A DNA stretch of 64,000 nucleotides from Caprimulgus europaeus (GCA_907165065.1 OU015528.1:74195474-74259473), one strand, 5' to 3'; positions 25,276-38,175 are shown, counted from the stretch's first letter. The notes: generated by a model from the letters alone, not told the origin. Made by a program: numbers and translations.

Positions 25276-28200
25276 GGGATTTGTCAGCTTTCTGCAGCTA
25301 TATTTATAACTGGAATTTTTGGGATATACTGATGTTTAAGTAGCCCTCTTTGAAATTTATTTGGCAGTTGCCAAAACAAATGAAAAGCAGGAATTTTTTT
25401 TTCACATTACCTTTCCAATAAAAAAATGGGAAAAAAAAAAGGTCATGTTCAGCAATGTGACACTTGAAGTACTTTTCAAAGTTAATAGTTTTTACCTTGT
25501 TGTCTTTTATACAACAAAAATGTCTTGAAATCCACTTCACTGAAAAAAATTCCCAATGTTTTCCAGTTGTAACAGCACATGCAGATTGGTGTCGGAGCTG
25601 GTGACCACAGTGGTGGCTGCTGCAGCCAACACAGAGTCACCATCTCCAGCCTGGCAGCTGAGGTCCCCAGCCCTGAATTCCCCTTTGAAATGAGCTGCTG
25701 TTTGTGATGGGAGATGAAAGCAATGAGCCTTTGTCCTGCTCAACAGTGGAATAAGCCATAAAAATTATTTGTCAGAATTTAAGATGTAGCCCTCACCTTT
25801 CTCACTGTCTCTTGAGCTCTTGAGTTTGACATTTTCCCACTAGGAGACACGTTCATGTAAAGAAGTCAGTGATTTTTGAAAGGCTTGAATAATATAAATA
25901 ATAGCAAGAAATATATTTTCTACCTGGCCTGCCTTTATGAGCCACTGGATGGTTGGTTCCTACATCCAGGATTAATTATGGCAAGCTTCCCTTGGCTCTG
26001 GCCAGCAGGATAGAGGAAAGGTACAAATCCAGGGGAGGTGAGAAGTCATCCTCTGCAGACATTGCTCTCCCAAAAGAGATGCTACCTACTTTAAGCCCCA
26101 CTTTGACCTCCATGCAGGAGAGTAATCCCCTGTAGGTGCACAACTGGGAAGAAACTTCACAGCTGGAAGTGGAAGTAGGAAAAAACCTTGCCTCATCTAA
26201 ATTTGTCATCATGCAGCATCCAGGCTGTTCTAGACAAGAGGAGAAAATAAGACCTCCACTTCCACGTGCCCAGAGGTGTCACCTCTCTCTGGCAGAAATA
26301 GTCCTCCCTCTCCTATCAAAGTAACTGTAGGATTTTCCATTGGGCTCCCGTGATCCCGTACAAACCCCGGTGCCGGTTACCCCAGGGCCACCCTTGTGAT
26401 CAGCAGCCGTTCAGACACTCACATCGTGCTCTGCCAAAGGAGACACGCTGGGCAGAAGGAAGAGACAAAAAGCCCTAATTGACAGGAGTGTAAAAACCCA
26501 ATTACAGAGATGAAAGAGGCAAGCCAGGCATATGTTTCTCGGCTTTGGATCATCAGACCTGCCAGTTCCCATTATTTTCTAGCAAGGCTCACTTTCTCCC
26601 AAGCAGGGGCTCTGGCAGGACGTGGCCTTTGGAGAAACGCCGTATCTGCTTGACTCACCTGAGCCCGTGTTCGCAAAGCACCTGATGGCAGGAACAGCAA
26701 CGTAGGTGCATGGCTACTGCAAGAAAAAAAAATAGATTAAAGGTAGAGCAGAGAAAGGAGGAGGAAACAAGGAGATGGGGGGTGGGAGGGGGAAAGCATG
26801 GCCCAGGAGAATAAACTAATCAAAACCATGGCATTAAATAAAACAAAGCATTTCCCATTAATAATTGAGGAAGCACGCCAGCCCACTGCGTGCGCCATGG
26901 GTACCTCATTTGTCTGAAGAATGGAAGGAGCCAAAGGGAGCGAGCAGGTATGAAAGGCATCATTTCCCCATGTCTCTAATGAGCACTGCTGCTTTATTTT
27001 TTTCCCAACACCTCCTCCCCCATTACGCTCCTTTTTTCCCTCTCCTCTTTGTCATCTGCAAACATCTTACTCTTAAGAGGACCCTGGCGTGGTGTCAGGT
27101 GTGAAGGAGGCAGCAGAGCTGCTGTGTCCTTGGGCACTATTCAGGACTCATCCCTTGATTAGGAGGTTTCTCTGAAAGCAGAGGAGGGCTTGGTGTGCTG
27201 CAGCTTTGTGACCCTGGCCAGTGGTCCAAGCATCTGATTCACGTGGGGACTGTATTTTCTTTAGATGGAGAGACACAGGGATGGGTATGTACATACCCAG
27301 CTCCTGCACCCACCCTGCACTGAAACATTAATTGGGGGAAATCAGGCGTTTTACATGAGGAGAGGGCAAGGTCAGCACATAACCCGGTCTGACCCCTGTC
27401 ACGTGTGCCGATATAATGCTTTAGCGTGTGACTGACTATTGCTTTCATGCAGAGCAATGAGTAAGGTTGGGTTGGCAGCTCATGGTACCCTGCCTTGCTT
27501 GGTGCAGCCATGGCTGGTTGCAAAGACAGCAAATGGGGTTTAATCCTGCTGCTAACGGGGCCAAATACAGCCCCTCAGAGCTGTAACCCATATCTCCCTA
27601 GGACAGCTCCTCACACAAAACATTTCCCGATGGATGGTGGCACACATGTCCCTCGTTCCTGGGATGCCCTCTTAGGAAACTGCTCCCCACAGCTCTAGTC
27701 TGTCTTTTTTGATACATCTGTGTGTTATTAGTCGTAGGAACCACCAGAGCTTACAAGAAAAAAAGGTTAATCTTGTTAGAGCCTGGCCTTTCAGTGCTGT
27801 CCTTTGCTACAGCACATCCCCAAACATTAGCACCAGGCAGGGGCATGTGGGATCACCGTGTGGGAACACCAGCCTCCTGGACAAAACCATCTCTGCCAGA
27901 GGGGCAACCATCTGGCTTTCCTAGGAGGAAAGCAGAGGACTAGACAGGATTCACCCAGGTCACCAAATATTTCCCCACAGCAACAGGCTCATCTTTTAGC
28001 CATGCACTAAGATGTTTTTGGGAAAACAGCCTTTTCATGCCTGGGAATAAATGCCACACAGAGCAATCCTTCATTTGGCCAAAGCAAGATGCTCCCAAAA
28101 GGCATGTCCAAAGCTGTCTTCTCCATCAATATAGCAACAAACAGTCTGCACTTCGGAACCAAGCCTGAATTTGAATGACCTGATGATCTCTTGTTGCTTT

Positions 28201-28770
28201 CTGGACGTCCCCATGATGCTGGATGGTTACCATGACAATCTCTTTTCCCTGCTGAGCAAATCTCTAGAGTTTGGTGGTGTCACTCTTGCAGGCAGAAGCG
28301 GTGCTGTCTGCTACCCTTATGGCCATGCCATTCTGATACAACGTGATGTGCAGCGGTATCACCTCAGCTCAGCAAGTCCCCGGGATGGAAATCACAGTAG
28401 GCTGGGACAGGGTCAGGGAAGCACCTCTGTGTACCAGCCCTGTCCTCACACTTCTTTTGAAGAGGAGGATTATTTCTGCTCTGTAGTCTTACCTGAAAAA
28501 TACCTTGTGAAGGATCTCAGACTGTGAAACAAAAGTGGTTTCACCTCATACAGTAACGAGGATTAAGCTGTCAATGTATTTTAACAGAGCTTAGTGTGTT
28601 TTAGAGAGAGTTGCAGTAGACCTGACCCTGAAATCATTGAAGTCAGTGCAGAGACTCCTTGTCCTCCTCCTTCTGCAGAGTTTTGGCTAGACTCAGTATT
28701 CCCAAACTGTCCTTGCACTGATGCAGACCAGGAGTACCCCAAAGGAAACCTCCGAGTGTGTACAAGTTAC
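25276..28770. other. Intergenic DNA with a CpG-richer segment
   Basis: No coding exon is recognised. The part from about 26340 to 26960 has more CpG than the surrounding DNA (for example CCCGTGATCCCGTAC, GTGCGCC). It also has clustered G runs at 26777-26792 (6, 3 and 5 Gs separated by single bases). It is not dense enough to call a CpG island. The 118-codon open frame at 28171-28527 has no recognisable family. Confidence 0.5.
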
Positions 28771-29309
28771 ACAGAATCGTAGAATGGTTTTGGTTGGAAA
28801 AGACCTTTACGATCATCAAGCCCAACCAAAAACCCATCACTGCCAAGTCTACCACTAAACCATGTCCCTAAGCACCACATCTACTTGTCTTTCAAATACC
28901 TCCTGGGATGGTGACTCAACTGCTTCCCTGGGCAGCCTGTGCCAATGCTTGATGACCCTTTCAAAGAAGAAATTTTTCCAAATATCCAATCTAAACCTCC
29001 CCTGAAGCAACTTAAGGCCATTTCCTCTTGTCATGTCACCTGTTACTTGGGAAAAGAGACCAATCCCCACCTTGCTACGCCCTCCTTTCAGGTAGTTGTA
29101 GAGAGTGAGAAGGTCTCCCCTCAGCCTCCTTTTCTCCAGGTGCAACAACCCCAGTTCCCTCAGCCACTCCTCATCACACTTGTGCTCCAGACCCTTCCCC
29201 AGCTCTGTTGCCCTTCTCTGGACGTGCTCCAGCACCTCCATGTCCTTCTTGGAGTGAGGGGCCCAAAACTGAACCCAGCACTCAAAGTGCGGCCTCACCA
29301 GTGCCAAGG
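28771..29309 (-). mobile_element. CR1 LINE, 5'-truncated 3' end (copy C)
   Basis: This is a reverse-oriented CR1, ending on the + strand at 28771 with ACAGAATCGTAGAATGG. Read on the minus strand, it keeps a continuous 150-codon frame (29307 down to 28855) representing the C-terminus of ORF2. Pieces are [40 protein letters not shown] and the end VDVVLRDMV. Because the frame is uninterrupted, this copy looks younger or less decayed than copies A and B. It lacks the endonuclease and most of the reverse transcriptase, so it cannot be active. The truncation point is almost the same as in copy B. Confidence 0.96.
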
Positions 29310-31299
29310 TGTTGGAGGAGCAGTTGGAGAATCAGCATCACTTGCTGGCTCAGCCACTCAGCTGATCTGCCCTATGACAGGGCTCTCGGGGAATTTATCT
29401 GTGCATCACTCTGCATCCTCCTTGCTTGGGTCAATCTAGAGAGCCTAACCAAGAAGGGAAACTCAGCATTGTCTATAAACATCCCCATCTGAAGGCATGA
29501 AAAAGATCCAAAAAAAGCCCATCTCCACTCAGGTTCCTGTTTGGGTTTCCAGAATCTGAAAGCTGATCTGTTGCCCCAGGCCTCCTGCCTGGTCAACAGA
29601 GAGGAATAGGAAACTCCTAACATCTACCACCCAGGAGGACTCAGACTGCCCCATGGGGCGAGCCCACCTCTCCCACACTGCAGGAAGCCTGGGGCCACCC
29701 AAGATGCCTACAGCTGACTGCAGAAACACAGATGGTGGTGAACAAAGCTTAGAAGGGAGCTGGGGCTTTTGATTCCTCCTAAAGCTGTTGACCAGGCTGT
29801 GTTGCTGCTCAGAGAGGCAGGACTGTGCCCTGTTTTCTCTCCAGCTTCCTTTCCGAAGCCATTTAGCAAGGCGGTGACCTTCGCCTTTCCCAACCAACAA
29901 AGGAGCGGCCACACACCAGGACCAGCTTTCAGACAGGGAGCACATGGGTAGATACAAGAACCCTGTGGACCCATACTGCTTTGGGCAAGATAAAGAAGCT
30001 GTTGTGCAATGGCACATTGAATAAGGGTGGGAGTTTTGGGAATGTTTCTACAAGCAGCTTAGAAATCCCCTGAACTTCCAGCCACCCAGATGGGGATCTG
30101 ACAGCTCTTTTTGCACCCTGGAAGTGGAGCTATTCCTGTTTCAATTTATATGAATAGAAGCAAAACTAGATCTGCAGATTGCTCCCAAAGGACAGAGTGC
30201 TAATGCTCTCCATCTCCTCATGGGGACATACAGGTCCAATGAGGCTAATGATTGCCCTCCAAACATCCTGAAAACACCTGTGTGGTGGGGACATTCAGTG
30301 CAAGGCATTGGACTAAACTGAATCCCCTTGAACTGCCCATAGTAGTGTTGCAGGGGTTTCATCACTGACAGCTTCCATCTTCTGATATCCCACCACACCG
30401 AATTACTTGACAGTGAAGATGAAGCCTTAGGGTACTACCCTACCTAATTAAGGGTAGTAATTAGGATCTAAATGCCTGAATTTCTTCTCATAAGGGTGTA
30501 TAGATGTTTTCTGGTTACACCTTTCTGTACTGACCACCAGCTGTCTAGGACCAGAGAGGGCCCTGTGCTCAGCACTTGGGAAAAGAGCCCAAAATCTTCA
30601 GTGAGTCTCAAATGCTTGTGAATTTTTACAGTCCTTCTGAATGGATCCATCTACACGGGTGGAAGTGAGCCAAAGGAGGTTTTCAGTTTAAAGAAACTCC
30701 AATAGGAAATTGCTGAACTACCTGCAGCGGTGTGTAACCTATCACTGGAATCAATTGCACTGGCAAAGAAATAACAGAATTTATTCTATCAGTTCTGCAT
30801 TGGAAAGGACTCTGGGGAGTCCAGGAAACAATTACTTGGACTGAAATAGTTATTTACTATACCTGTGCCAGGATGTCTGTTTACTAGTGTATCTGATGAG
30901 GGTATTGGACTTCCACACCAGGAAAATTCGCTGAAACTATAATATAAAATAATCAGTGGACTTATGAATAAATATATTAGGGCAATAGGCATTACTTTTG
31001 TACAGAGAAATCGTGCATCACAGGTGTGCCAGAGCTCTTCAGAGGTCTCAGAGAGGCTGGGTTTAGAACAGACAATAACTGAGCAGTCTTAGCTGGAAAA
31101 GAGGTGTCTGTGGGACAGAGGGCTGAGCAAAGCTCTAGCATCTCAATGGAAAGCAGAAGGTGCCTGAGGCCCAGTTGCTTTCCCTTTCCGTGTCAAGAAT
31201 TGCATCAAAAGAGACCTGCAGGAGCTAAGCTTTTGAAAACAAGGTAAAGGGCACAGGAACAGCCAAGCAGCAAGAGTGGACAGCAGCAAGGGTGTACTG
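29310..31299. other. Intergenic DNA, no gene seen
   Basis: No gene is recognised. The minus-strand frame at 29529-30017 (162 codons) overlaps other frames and shows no family. A perfect 9-bp hairpin lies at 30433-30459 (see findings). Confidence 0.55.
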
Positions 31300-31605
31300 T
31301 AGGGGCTAAAAGGTTTTTTCACACAACATGGACTTAAATTACGGGACTCCTTGATGCAGGATGATGTTGAAAATTTACAGGGGTTCAAATAGAAATTAGA
31401 TAAGTTGATGGAAGACAAATCTGTTAACAACTGTTAAATACAAAAACAGAGTCTGAGTCAGGAAGCCATTAAGCCACAGATTTCTGGGTCTGGGGAAAGT
31501 ATCCAGGGATGGATCACAGCCCTCTTCCATGTCTTACCCTTGTCCTCTTCCATGGAAAACTCATGGTCACCATCAGAGACAGTGCTGGGCTAGACTCTGC
31601 TTTAG
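31300..31605 (+). mobile_element. Old CR1 3' region
   Basis: Landmarks in order are TTTTTTCACACAACATGGACTT, AAATTACGGGACTCCTTG, CAGGATGATGTTGAAA, AAATTAGATAAGTTGATGG and finally GAGACAGTGCTGGGCTAGAC. This is the order at the end of an older CR1 lineage shared by birds, crocodilians and turtles, where the coding region runs into the 'genetically bounded' 3' tail. Many substitutions and indels indicate an ancient insertion, and the limits are approximate. Confidence 0.62.
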
Positions 31606-31767
31606 TCTTCGTCTGTTTATCCATCCTTATGCTTTTATTGCACAGTGCTCAGGGGTCATCTTCAAAATGACTGAGCAGTGCATTTTAAATGAGCAATGGA
31701 AATACATATTCTCAAACACCAGTGAAACTGTTGCAGTTGTTGTAACAAGTTATCAGGGAGTCCAAAA

Positions 31768-31890
31768 TTAAAATGGGTTTGAAAAGAAGCTGGACAAATT
31801 CATGGCAAATACATCCATCCTGTACTATTAAACATGATGAGCTTGTGTGAGACTTGGAAATGCTTGTGCTGCTGGTGGGTAGAAGCTCTG
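31768..31890 (+). mobile_element. Old CR1 3' region, second fragment
   Basis: GGTTTGAAAAGAAGCTGGAC followed by AAATTCATGGCAAATACATCC and TACTATTAAACATGATG repeats the landmark order seen in old CR1 3' ends (lysine-rich end of ORF2, then 'GGACAAATTCATGG'). It lies about 160 bases from the previous old copy in the same orientation. It is either a separate insertion or a duplicated piece. Confidence 0.5.
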
Positions 31891-32073
31891 TGGAGGTGCC
31901 AAGGATAAGGACCTCACAGTTTCTTATGTCCTCTTCTAATATCCAGTATTAGCTGTTGTTAAAAACTACACCAGCTGAACTTGGGTCCAGACTGTTAGGG
32001 CTATGTCTCATGTCCATTTCAGCAGACCACATTAGGGAATGTTATCTTAGCCCTCATCGCTGCAGGAGCCTGT

Positions 32074-32385
32074 GAATCACAGAATCACAGAATCACAGAA
32101 TCACAGAATGTAGGGATTGGAAGGGACCTCGAAAGATCATCCAGTCCAATGCCCCTGCCGGAGCAGGAACACCTACATGAGATCACACAGGAAGGCGTCC
32201 AGGCGGTTCTTGAATGTCCCCAGAGAAGGAGACTCCACAACCTCCCTGGGCAGCCTGTTCCAGTGCTCTGTCACCCTCACAGTAAAGAAGTTCTTTCCCA
32301 AATTTAAGCGGAACCTCCTGTGTTCCAGCTTACACCCATTGCCCCTTGTCCTATCATTGAACATCACTGTGAAGAGAAGTGAAGG
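32074..32385 (-). mobile_element. CR1 LINE, 3' end with expanded octamer tail (copy D)
   Basis: On the + strand it begins with four perfect copies of GAATCACA (32074-32105) plus a partial fifth, then GGATTGGAAGGGACCTCGAAAG and the CR1 3' region. The minus frame encodes [20 protein letters not shown], the ORF2 C-terminal signature. It is a different subfamily from copies A-C, judging by CCTCCTGTGTTCCAGCTTAC and by the tail. It is truncated 5' to about 310 bases. Confidence 0.95.
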
Positions 32386-35300
32386 TAGTTGCTGTGATGG
32401 CCATCCCGTGAAAACCTACTGATACCAGGGGAATGACTCCAGCCCAAATATGCAGGCAGGGGAATAATGTGTGGACATAGGTGCAGCTATGCAAGTGATT
32501 ACTGACATGGTGAGCTCGCTGTAAGCCTGAGCCATTTAAGCTGAACTGCTAAACTACCAGCTCTCTAGCTGATACAGAGCCAGCTTGCCTCCAAAGCAGT
32601 GAGTGCAAAGCCTTCTCTAGGAAGGAAGAACCACACCACAAAGGAAATTTTGCTCAAACTGAGCCTGAAACCCTGAGAACAATTTTTCCCTTAGAAAATC
32701 ATAGGCATTTCTGCAAGCTGCACAAAAGTCTGTAGTCACTAACAGCAAGATCAACACCAGATCTTTTTGCAAAGGAAGCCTATTTTAAAAATGCCTTGGC
32801 ATTATGGAGATAATACTGCATTATAAAGCCAGAATATTCAGCATTTCTCTGAATGTATTTTTTCCCCAGGCAATCACCTTTAACTCCAGTTTCCATCCCT
32901 GTAGCCCCAGTTTCCCTAATCTGTGAGGGGTGTTGATAAGGCATAGGTTTTTCAGGAGGAAATATTCGATCCACTGAGCTGCAAGAAGAAGTCCTTTTAT
33001 TTTCATGAACAGCAGATACCAAATTTGCTTTAAAACCTTTATTTCCCATAGAAAAATGGATAGTGGAGAAGTTCATGGTCTGCCTGGAGGTCAGCTCTGT
33101 AGAAAATGGTGGTATGGAAATGGAATTGAATAGAAACAGAAGGTTTTATTGTTTTAATATATGCAGCATTGCAAACCTCATTACTATAGTAAAACAATAC
33201 ATTTTTCTAATCAAAAGGAGCATTATATGAGCTACTAGAATTGAGAGGAAATTAAATATGTGTTTAAGTGCTCGTTTTAATATTTAAAAGGCTTGCTAGG
33301 AAATGTATGGGGTTGTCTTTTCTTATGACTGACATTCCTGAAAAGGATACTGGGATTCCTGTGAGACTAAAATACCTTCAGTCTATACAGCAAGTGTCAG
33401 AAGTGTATGTCTCAGTCCTGATATATTTTTGATTCCACAACCATGTATTCATAATATGTCAGACATGCTAAGAAGTTGCTCAAAAATGTGTTGACGGAAG
33501 AAATATAAGTTGAAGTCCTGTAGAGCCCCTCTGGAATACCAATGAGTAGATTGATCCATCAGAAACATCCACAAAGACCTGATGTATTAAAAGAAAACAA
33601 CCCTGTTGCTGCAGGTTGTGTGATTAACATAGCTGTCAGATTCCTGTCTTTCTCTCTCTCTCTCTCCCTTTCTAAAATCATAGTTTAAAACATAGGTTTT
33701 CACAGTCATCTGCCCCCAAAAGGCAATCCAATAATATTATGCACTCCAGAAGTTTCGGTTGGAGGAGCTCACAGCACCTTACAAATAATCCCCAGGCGCT
33801 GGATGAAATCAATAGATCTACTCTGAAGCGGATGAGAATGATTTAGGATTGAAGTCCAAAGACACCCAGCAATTTCACCGCAAAGCTGATGACTGCTGAG
33901 CTCTTGTCATCTCCTACCTTCCCTGTCAACAGGGGAGCGGTAAGAAAACATTAACATCTGCAAAGCAGACAAGACGTGGTGCAGTTGTCACCTACGGCTC
34001 AGTGGTGACATTCTGCACTAGTTAAAGGTAACTCACAAAGGAAGAAAGTAACCGTGATTTTTTCCCCGTGGCTTGCTTCTCTCCATACATAAAAGGAAAT
34101 CTGGAAGTTCTTTGGTCTTCCTTGTCCTCAAAAAGATGCCCTTTATTTTTTTTATTTTAACATCTTAATACATTAAGAAAGTACTTTTATTCTTTGATTT
34201 TGGTGAGTGACTCAGCGATTTCTGATGCATACTATAAATTTTTTCAACCTTTATTAAAAAGGTAGGGACATAATGACATTTTGTCAAAGGCTTTTTTTGA
34301 ACAATTTTTTCCCCAGGTATATGAAAGACAATTAATGGAACCACACAGAAAAATAAAGCAGAAATCCTGAGCCTGGTGGCAATATTTGTGTTCAGTATAT
34401 TGAATTTCAGTAGTGTTTTAAAATGCTAAAAGTCATCTCTACTCTTAGGCATTTCATTTGCTAGTTCTTTGATGTCAATTTTCCAGTCTTTTAAAGACTT
34501 TTTAATAAAACACAAGTTTTAAGAGTCTATAATTTTTAGCTAAAAAGACAAGACTTTGTTCTAAACTCTTCAGTTGTGGTTGGAAAAGGGCTTCTTGGCC
34601 TCTTTTTAGTGAACTCTCCTGGGAATGTCTATGGACTTCCCCGGTTTCAGCACTGATCAAGAACATCCAATGCACCATTGTTTCTGTGCACTCTCCAACT
34701 CAACACAAGTCAAGACAAATCCCAGGTTTTTTTAAGTCCTTTTTGATTCCCAGACCAAGAATCTGAACTTCCATGCTCTCAGATCTATGCCCTTACAAAA
34801 CATCAAAGAGACCCCAGAATTAAGAGGATTTTAAAAAAAGAAAAAATCATAAATAAGAAGGCAAGGTGTTTTTACTATATCTCCTGGATTTTACTTCTGT
34901 GCATTAACTCACCTCTCTGAGCTTTCCTCTTTGATCTGTAGAAATATGGAAACTCTTCCTTCTTTCTTTAAGTCAGCTGAAGTTCTCACTCAGGGCAAAC
35001 TGCATTAAACCTCACTGAAAAAATGATACAAATTCCCAAGATTCCAATTTACTACTTCAAAGCAAACTATTGGAACAAGAAGCAATGGTTCTTATCAGCA
35101 CTTCTGGTCAATATTATCTCACATCTTATTTGCGGAACAAGCAAATTCTTGCCCAGGTAAAGTTGTGATGCCAAGACCAATAGCAACCATCATGAACTGA
35201 TCCTGGGTTGATGCTCACTGTTGACCCAAATGTAAGATCATAGCCATGATGCTTCTGTCAGCATGAAGTCTTCCTTTGGTGAGTTGGCAAGGAGGAGCTC

Positions 35301-37849
35301 CACAAAGAACTGTGCTTTAAGCCGAGGTCTGAATTCAGCCGATACAGGTCTTGTACACCAACAATGGGAAGACATCCCATCCATACAAGGTATGACAACA
35401 TGAATAAAAGAAAGAAACAAGGGATTAAGGCAGATTACAACAGAAAATAGGAAATGTTCTCATGTTGTGTATGTTTGACTGCTTCTGTCTTACCTGTAAT
35501 TAGGTCATAAACTCTTCGGTATGGAGACTGTATGTGTTGGCAACAGAACAAATAGGTCCCATTTTTTTACAATGAAGCTTTAAACTGCTGCAACCTCTGT
35601 AGATGTTGCAATATAACCAATAGTATTAAAAGAAAGATTAACGTGAGGGAATTTGAACAGTAATGGAGGTAAGAAAAAGCTGTGCAGAGTTTCAAAGGTG
35701 AAGGCTGAAAGCCGAGAAGGAAATTAATCATTATTACTGTTGTTATTATTCATTTATATTGAGCCATAAGTGCATGTGTCAAATCTGTGAAGCAGAAGTC
35801 AGAAGAATCAATATTTTCTTACTGAGTTTATGTATTTTTGTCAAAGCTTCATAAATTGCTACCATTTTTGGAATCAGATTTTGAACTTCATGCCAAATCC
35901 AGCTGTTGTGTGTTTCTAACAGAAAGCATTGCTGCCATTTATTGTTAGACATAAAATTGAGAAACTAACCATAAAAGGGTACTCAGCACTGTAACTCTGA
36001 CAAATCCATCTCAATGAAGGCTGTTATCTAGGGATATATAAATATTGAATAGGAAGATGCTTGTTTCCTTTCAGCACATTCTCCTGGATAATCCATTTGG
36101 CATCACAATATCAAAAGCTTTATTTTATATATTAAATAGATTTGTTTCTTTGGTCCCTACTCACTCTGCTTGTGGTTTGCCTTCCCATTAAACTAGTTGT
36201 GTTTCAATTGCAGGCGCCATGGGTAGGAGAGAGAGTTATTTAAATACACCAGACTCTGAGCAGATCTCTCCCAGCCTGCCACACTTCAATGAGCTGCCAC
36301 TCTTTAAAACTGCTTTTCTTATTACTGCTGGGCTCCTCATATGAGAAGACAGGACAGTTGGCCACTGAGACGCTCAGAGGATGTCCAGCAATTGCAATGG
36401 GTGTAGGGAGTATGAACATCAAGAGATGTAGGAAAATCATCAACTCACCTGAAACACCAGCAGATGATATATATCCGACCAGCCATCTGCATTTGAAGCC
36501 TTCCTCTGCATGGAAAAACACGTATTTAGATTAAATATCTCAGACTTTCTCAGGGAATGAAGAGATTATGGGAAGATGGGATGGGGGGGTACTTCTGTGC
36601 TATAAATACCAGACTCCTTGAATGAGTCAGGGGATAACTAACTGATTTGTCATGTAGATAGGCACAGGAGAAAGTTGCATAGAGAGTCCCATTATTCATA
36701 CTCAGTGATCCTGCCTGAAGGTCTGGCTTCAGCAGTCTTCTTTCCTCCACCTAAATTGGTTGCCAAATATAGAGCTGATAAAGGAAGAGGAGAAAAAATT
36801 CCAACTTTTGGATGAGATTATATGACACCATTGCCCATCAGAACAACATCTGTCTTCAGCTGATGGGTCCAGGAGTCCCTGCTGTCCTATGTTCCTACAA
36901 GTAGTGCCAAGCATCCATTTGATGTCTTTTGATGTCTTGTCTAACACTTTCCTGCTGAATTCTCAAATCCCTTTCAGCCTCACAGTCTGCTTTGCCGAGA
37001 GGAAAGTTTCATTTTGAAGGTCAGCAATATTGTCTTTATTTATGTGTATAAAATTAATCCAAGAATGTGCTTTCCCTATCCACTTCCAAATACATGAATT
37101 TAGGGTAGCATCATGGTGTTCAGCATCGGCCCTTGCACAAACACAGTACTAAGAAGGAATCCACAACGGAAACATACATGATGCAGAGATGGAAAATAAG
37201 AGTTTTAATGGTTAAAGCCAGAAATGGCCTCTTCATGTTTCATAATTCTTGCAAAAGCTAAAGAGTTCAAAGGACTTCTGTAAGTGTCATTCAACAGATG
37301 TCCCAATAAGGTGGGTAAAAGGAAAAGAAGAGGCATATGGAAGAGTGATCTGCAAGTTTGAAGACTTGAGACTTATTTCTGGCTCTTCAGTTAACAATTT
37401 TTGTGAACAAGATATTCCACTTCCCTCTTCTATGTCTCTCTTCCCCTCCTGCAATTTGTGTAGCATAGTTTGCAAACTCCTTGGGCCGAGCTCTTTGAGA
37501 CCACTTGGTTTCCTCCCACAGGGAACTGCAGCACCCAGAAAGAATCACCCCCTGACTGTGTGGTGCCTTTGGAAGCTATTACATATTAGGAGTATTAGCA
37601 ATATTAGCAATAGGCTGCACATGCTATAAGTTTCAAGGAGACACTATTTTGCAAATGTTTAAACAGATGTACCAGGAATATTTTTGTATTTTTACTGTCT
37701 GACCATCTGTAAAGCCAAGTGTCCAAATAACTTGACTTAAGTACATTTGGAAGCTGATGAATTCACTTAAACTACCTCTCAAGCATGCAACTGTACGGCA
37801 TTTCTGAAGTGTGATGTCTTGGACAGGTCTAGAAACCTCCTACTTCTAT
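32386..37849. other. Intergenic DNA, no gene seen
   Basis: AT-rich DNA of about 5.5 kb contains no recognised coding exon. A (TC)n run lies at 33649-33672. A TGACTCAGC word (AP-1/MARE-like) lies at 34208-34216, but a single short motif proves nothing. Much of 33100-36100 lacks open frames altogether, as expected for non-coding DNA. Confidence 0.55.
33649..33672. repeat. (TC)n microsatellite
   Basis: A short CT/TC dinucleotide run with C and T interruptions at its ends. It is a likely length-variable simple repeat. Confidence 0.85.
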
Positions 37850-38175
37850 ACCAAGGTAAGCATTTATTAGTAAACTGGAGAGAGTCACATAGAAGGCCAC
37901 TAAGATGGTTAGGGGGCTGGAGCACATGGTATAGAGAGGCAAAGGGAACTGGGCTTAGTTAACTTGGAAGAGATAAACAAGGGTGTAACAACAGCTTTCT
38001 GATACTTGGAAGGGATTATACAGAAAACGAATCCAGACTCTTCTCAGAGATGCAATGGTCACACACTGGATGGAAGAAAGTTCTCAGAGACTTTCAAAAC
38101 TTGATTTGCCACATCCCTGAGCAATATGATCTCATTAGGAAGTTACTCCACCTTTGCACAGGGGACCTAGAGACT
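37850..38175 (+). mobile_element. Old CR1 fragment
   Basis: The order GAAGGCCACTAAGATGGTTA, GGGGGCTGGAGCACATGG, AGGGAACTGGGCTTAGTTAA, CTTGGAAGAGATAAACAAGG, then GACTCTTCTCAGAGATGCAA follows the CR1 ORF2 C-terminal coding region (consensus words such as GATGATCAGGGGGCTGGAGCACCTC and GAGGGAGCTGGGCTTGTTCAGCC). It is heavily mutated, has no open frame, and lacks a visible octamer tail. Confidence 0.72.

Noticed and set aside
28171..28527. 118-codon frame starting MNDLMISCCF
   Set aside because: Considered as a possible exon, but no domain, no good acceptor/donor pair and no neighbouring exon in register.
29529..30017. 162-codon minus-strand frame
   Set aside because: Overlaps frames on the opposite strand, no family signature, no splice evidence.
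33750..33830. AGCACCTTACAAAT word resembling the 3' part of CORE-SINEs
   Set aside because: Too short and isolated; the rest of the element is not visible.
34208..34216. TGACTCAGC, an AP-1/MARE-like site
   Set aside because: A nine-base motif is expected by chance in a window of this size; no cluster or context supports function.
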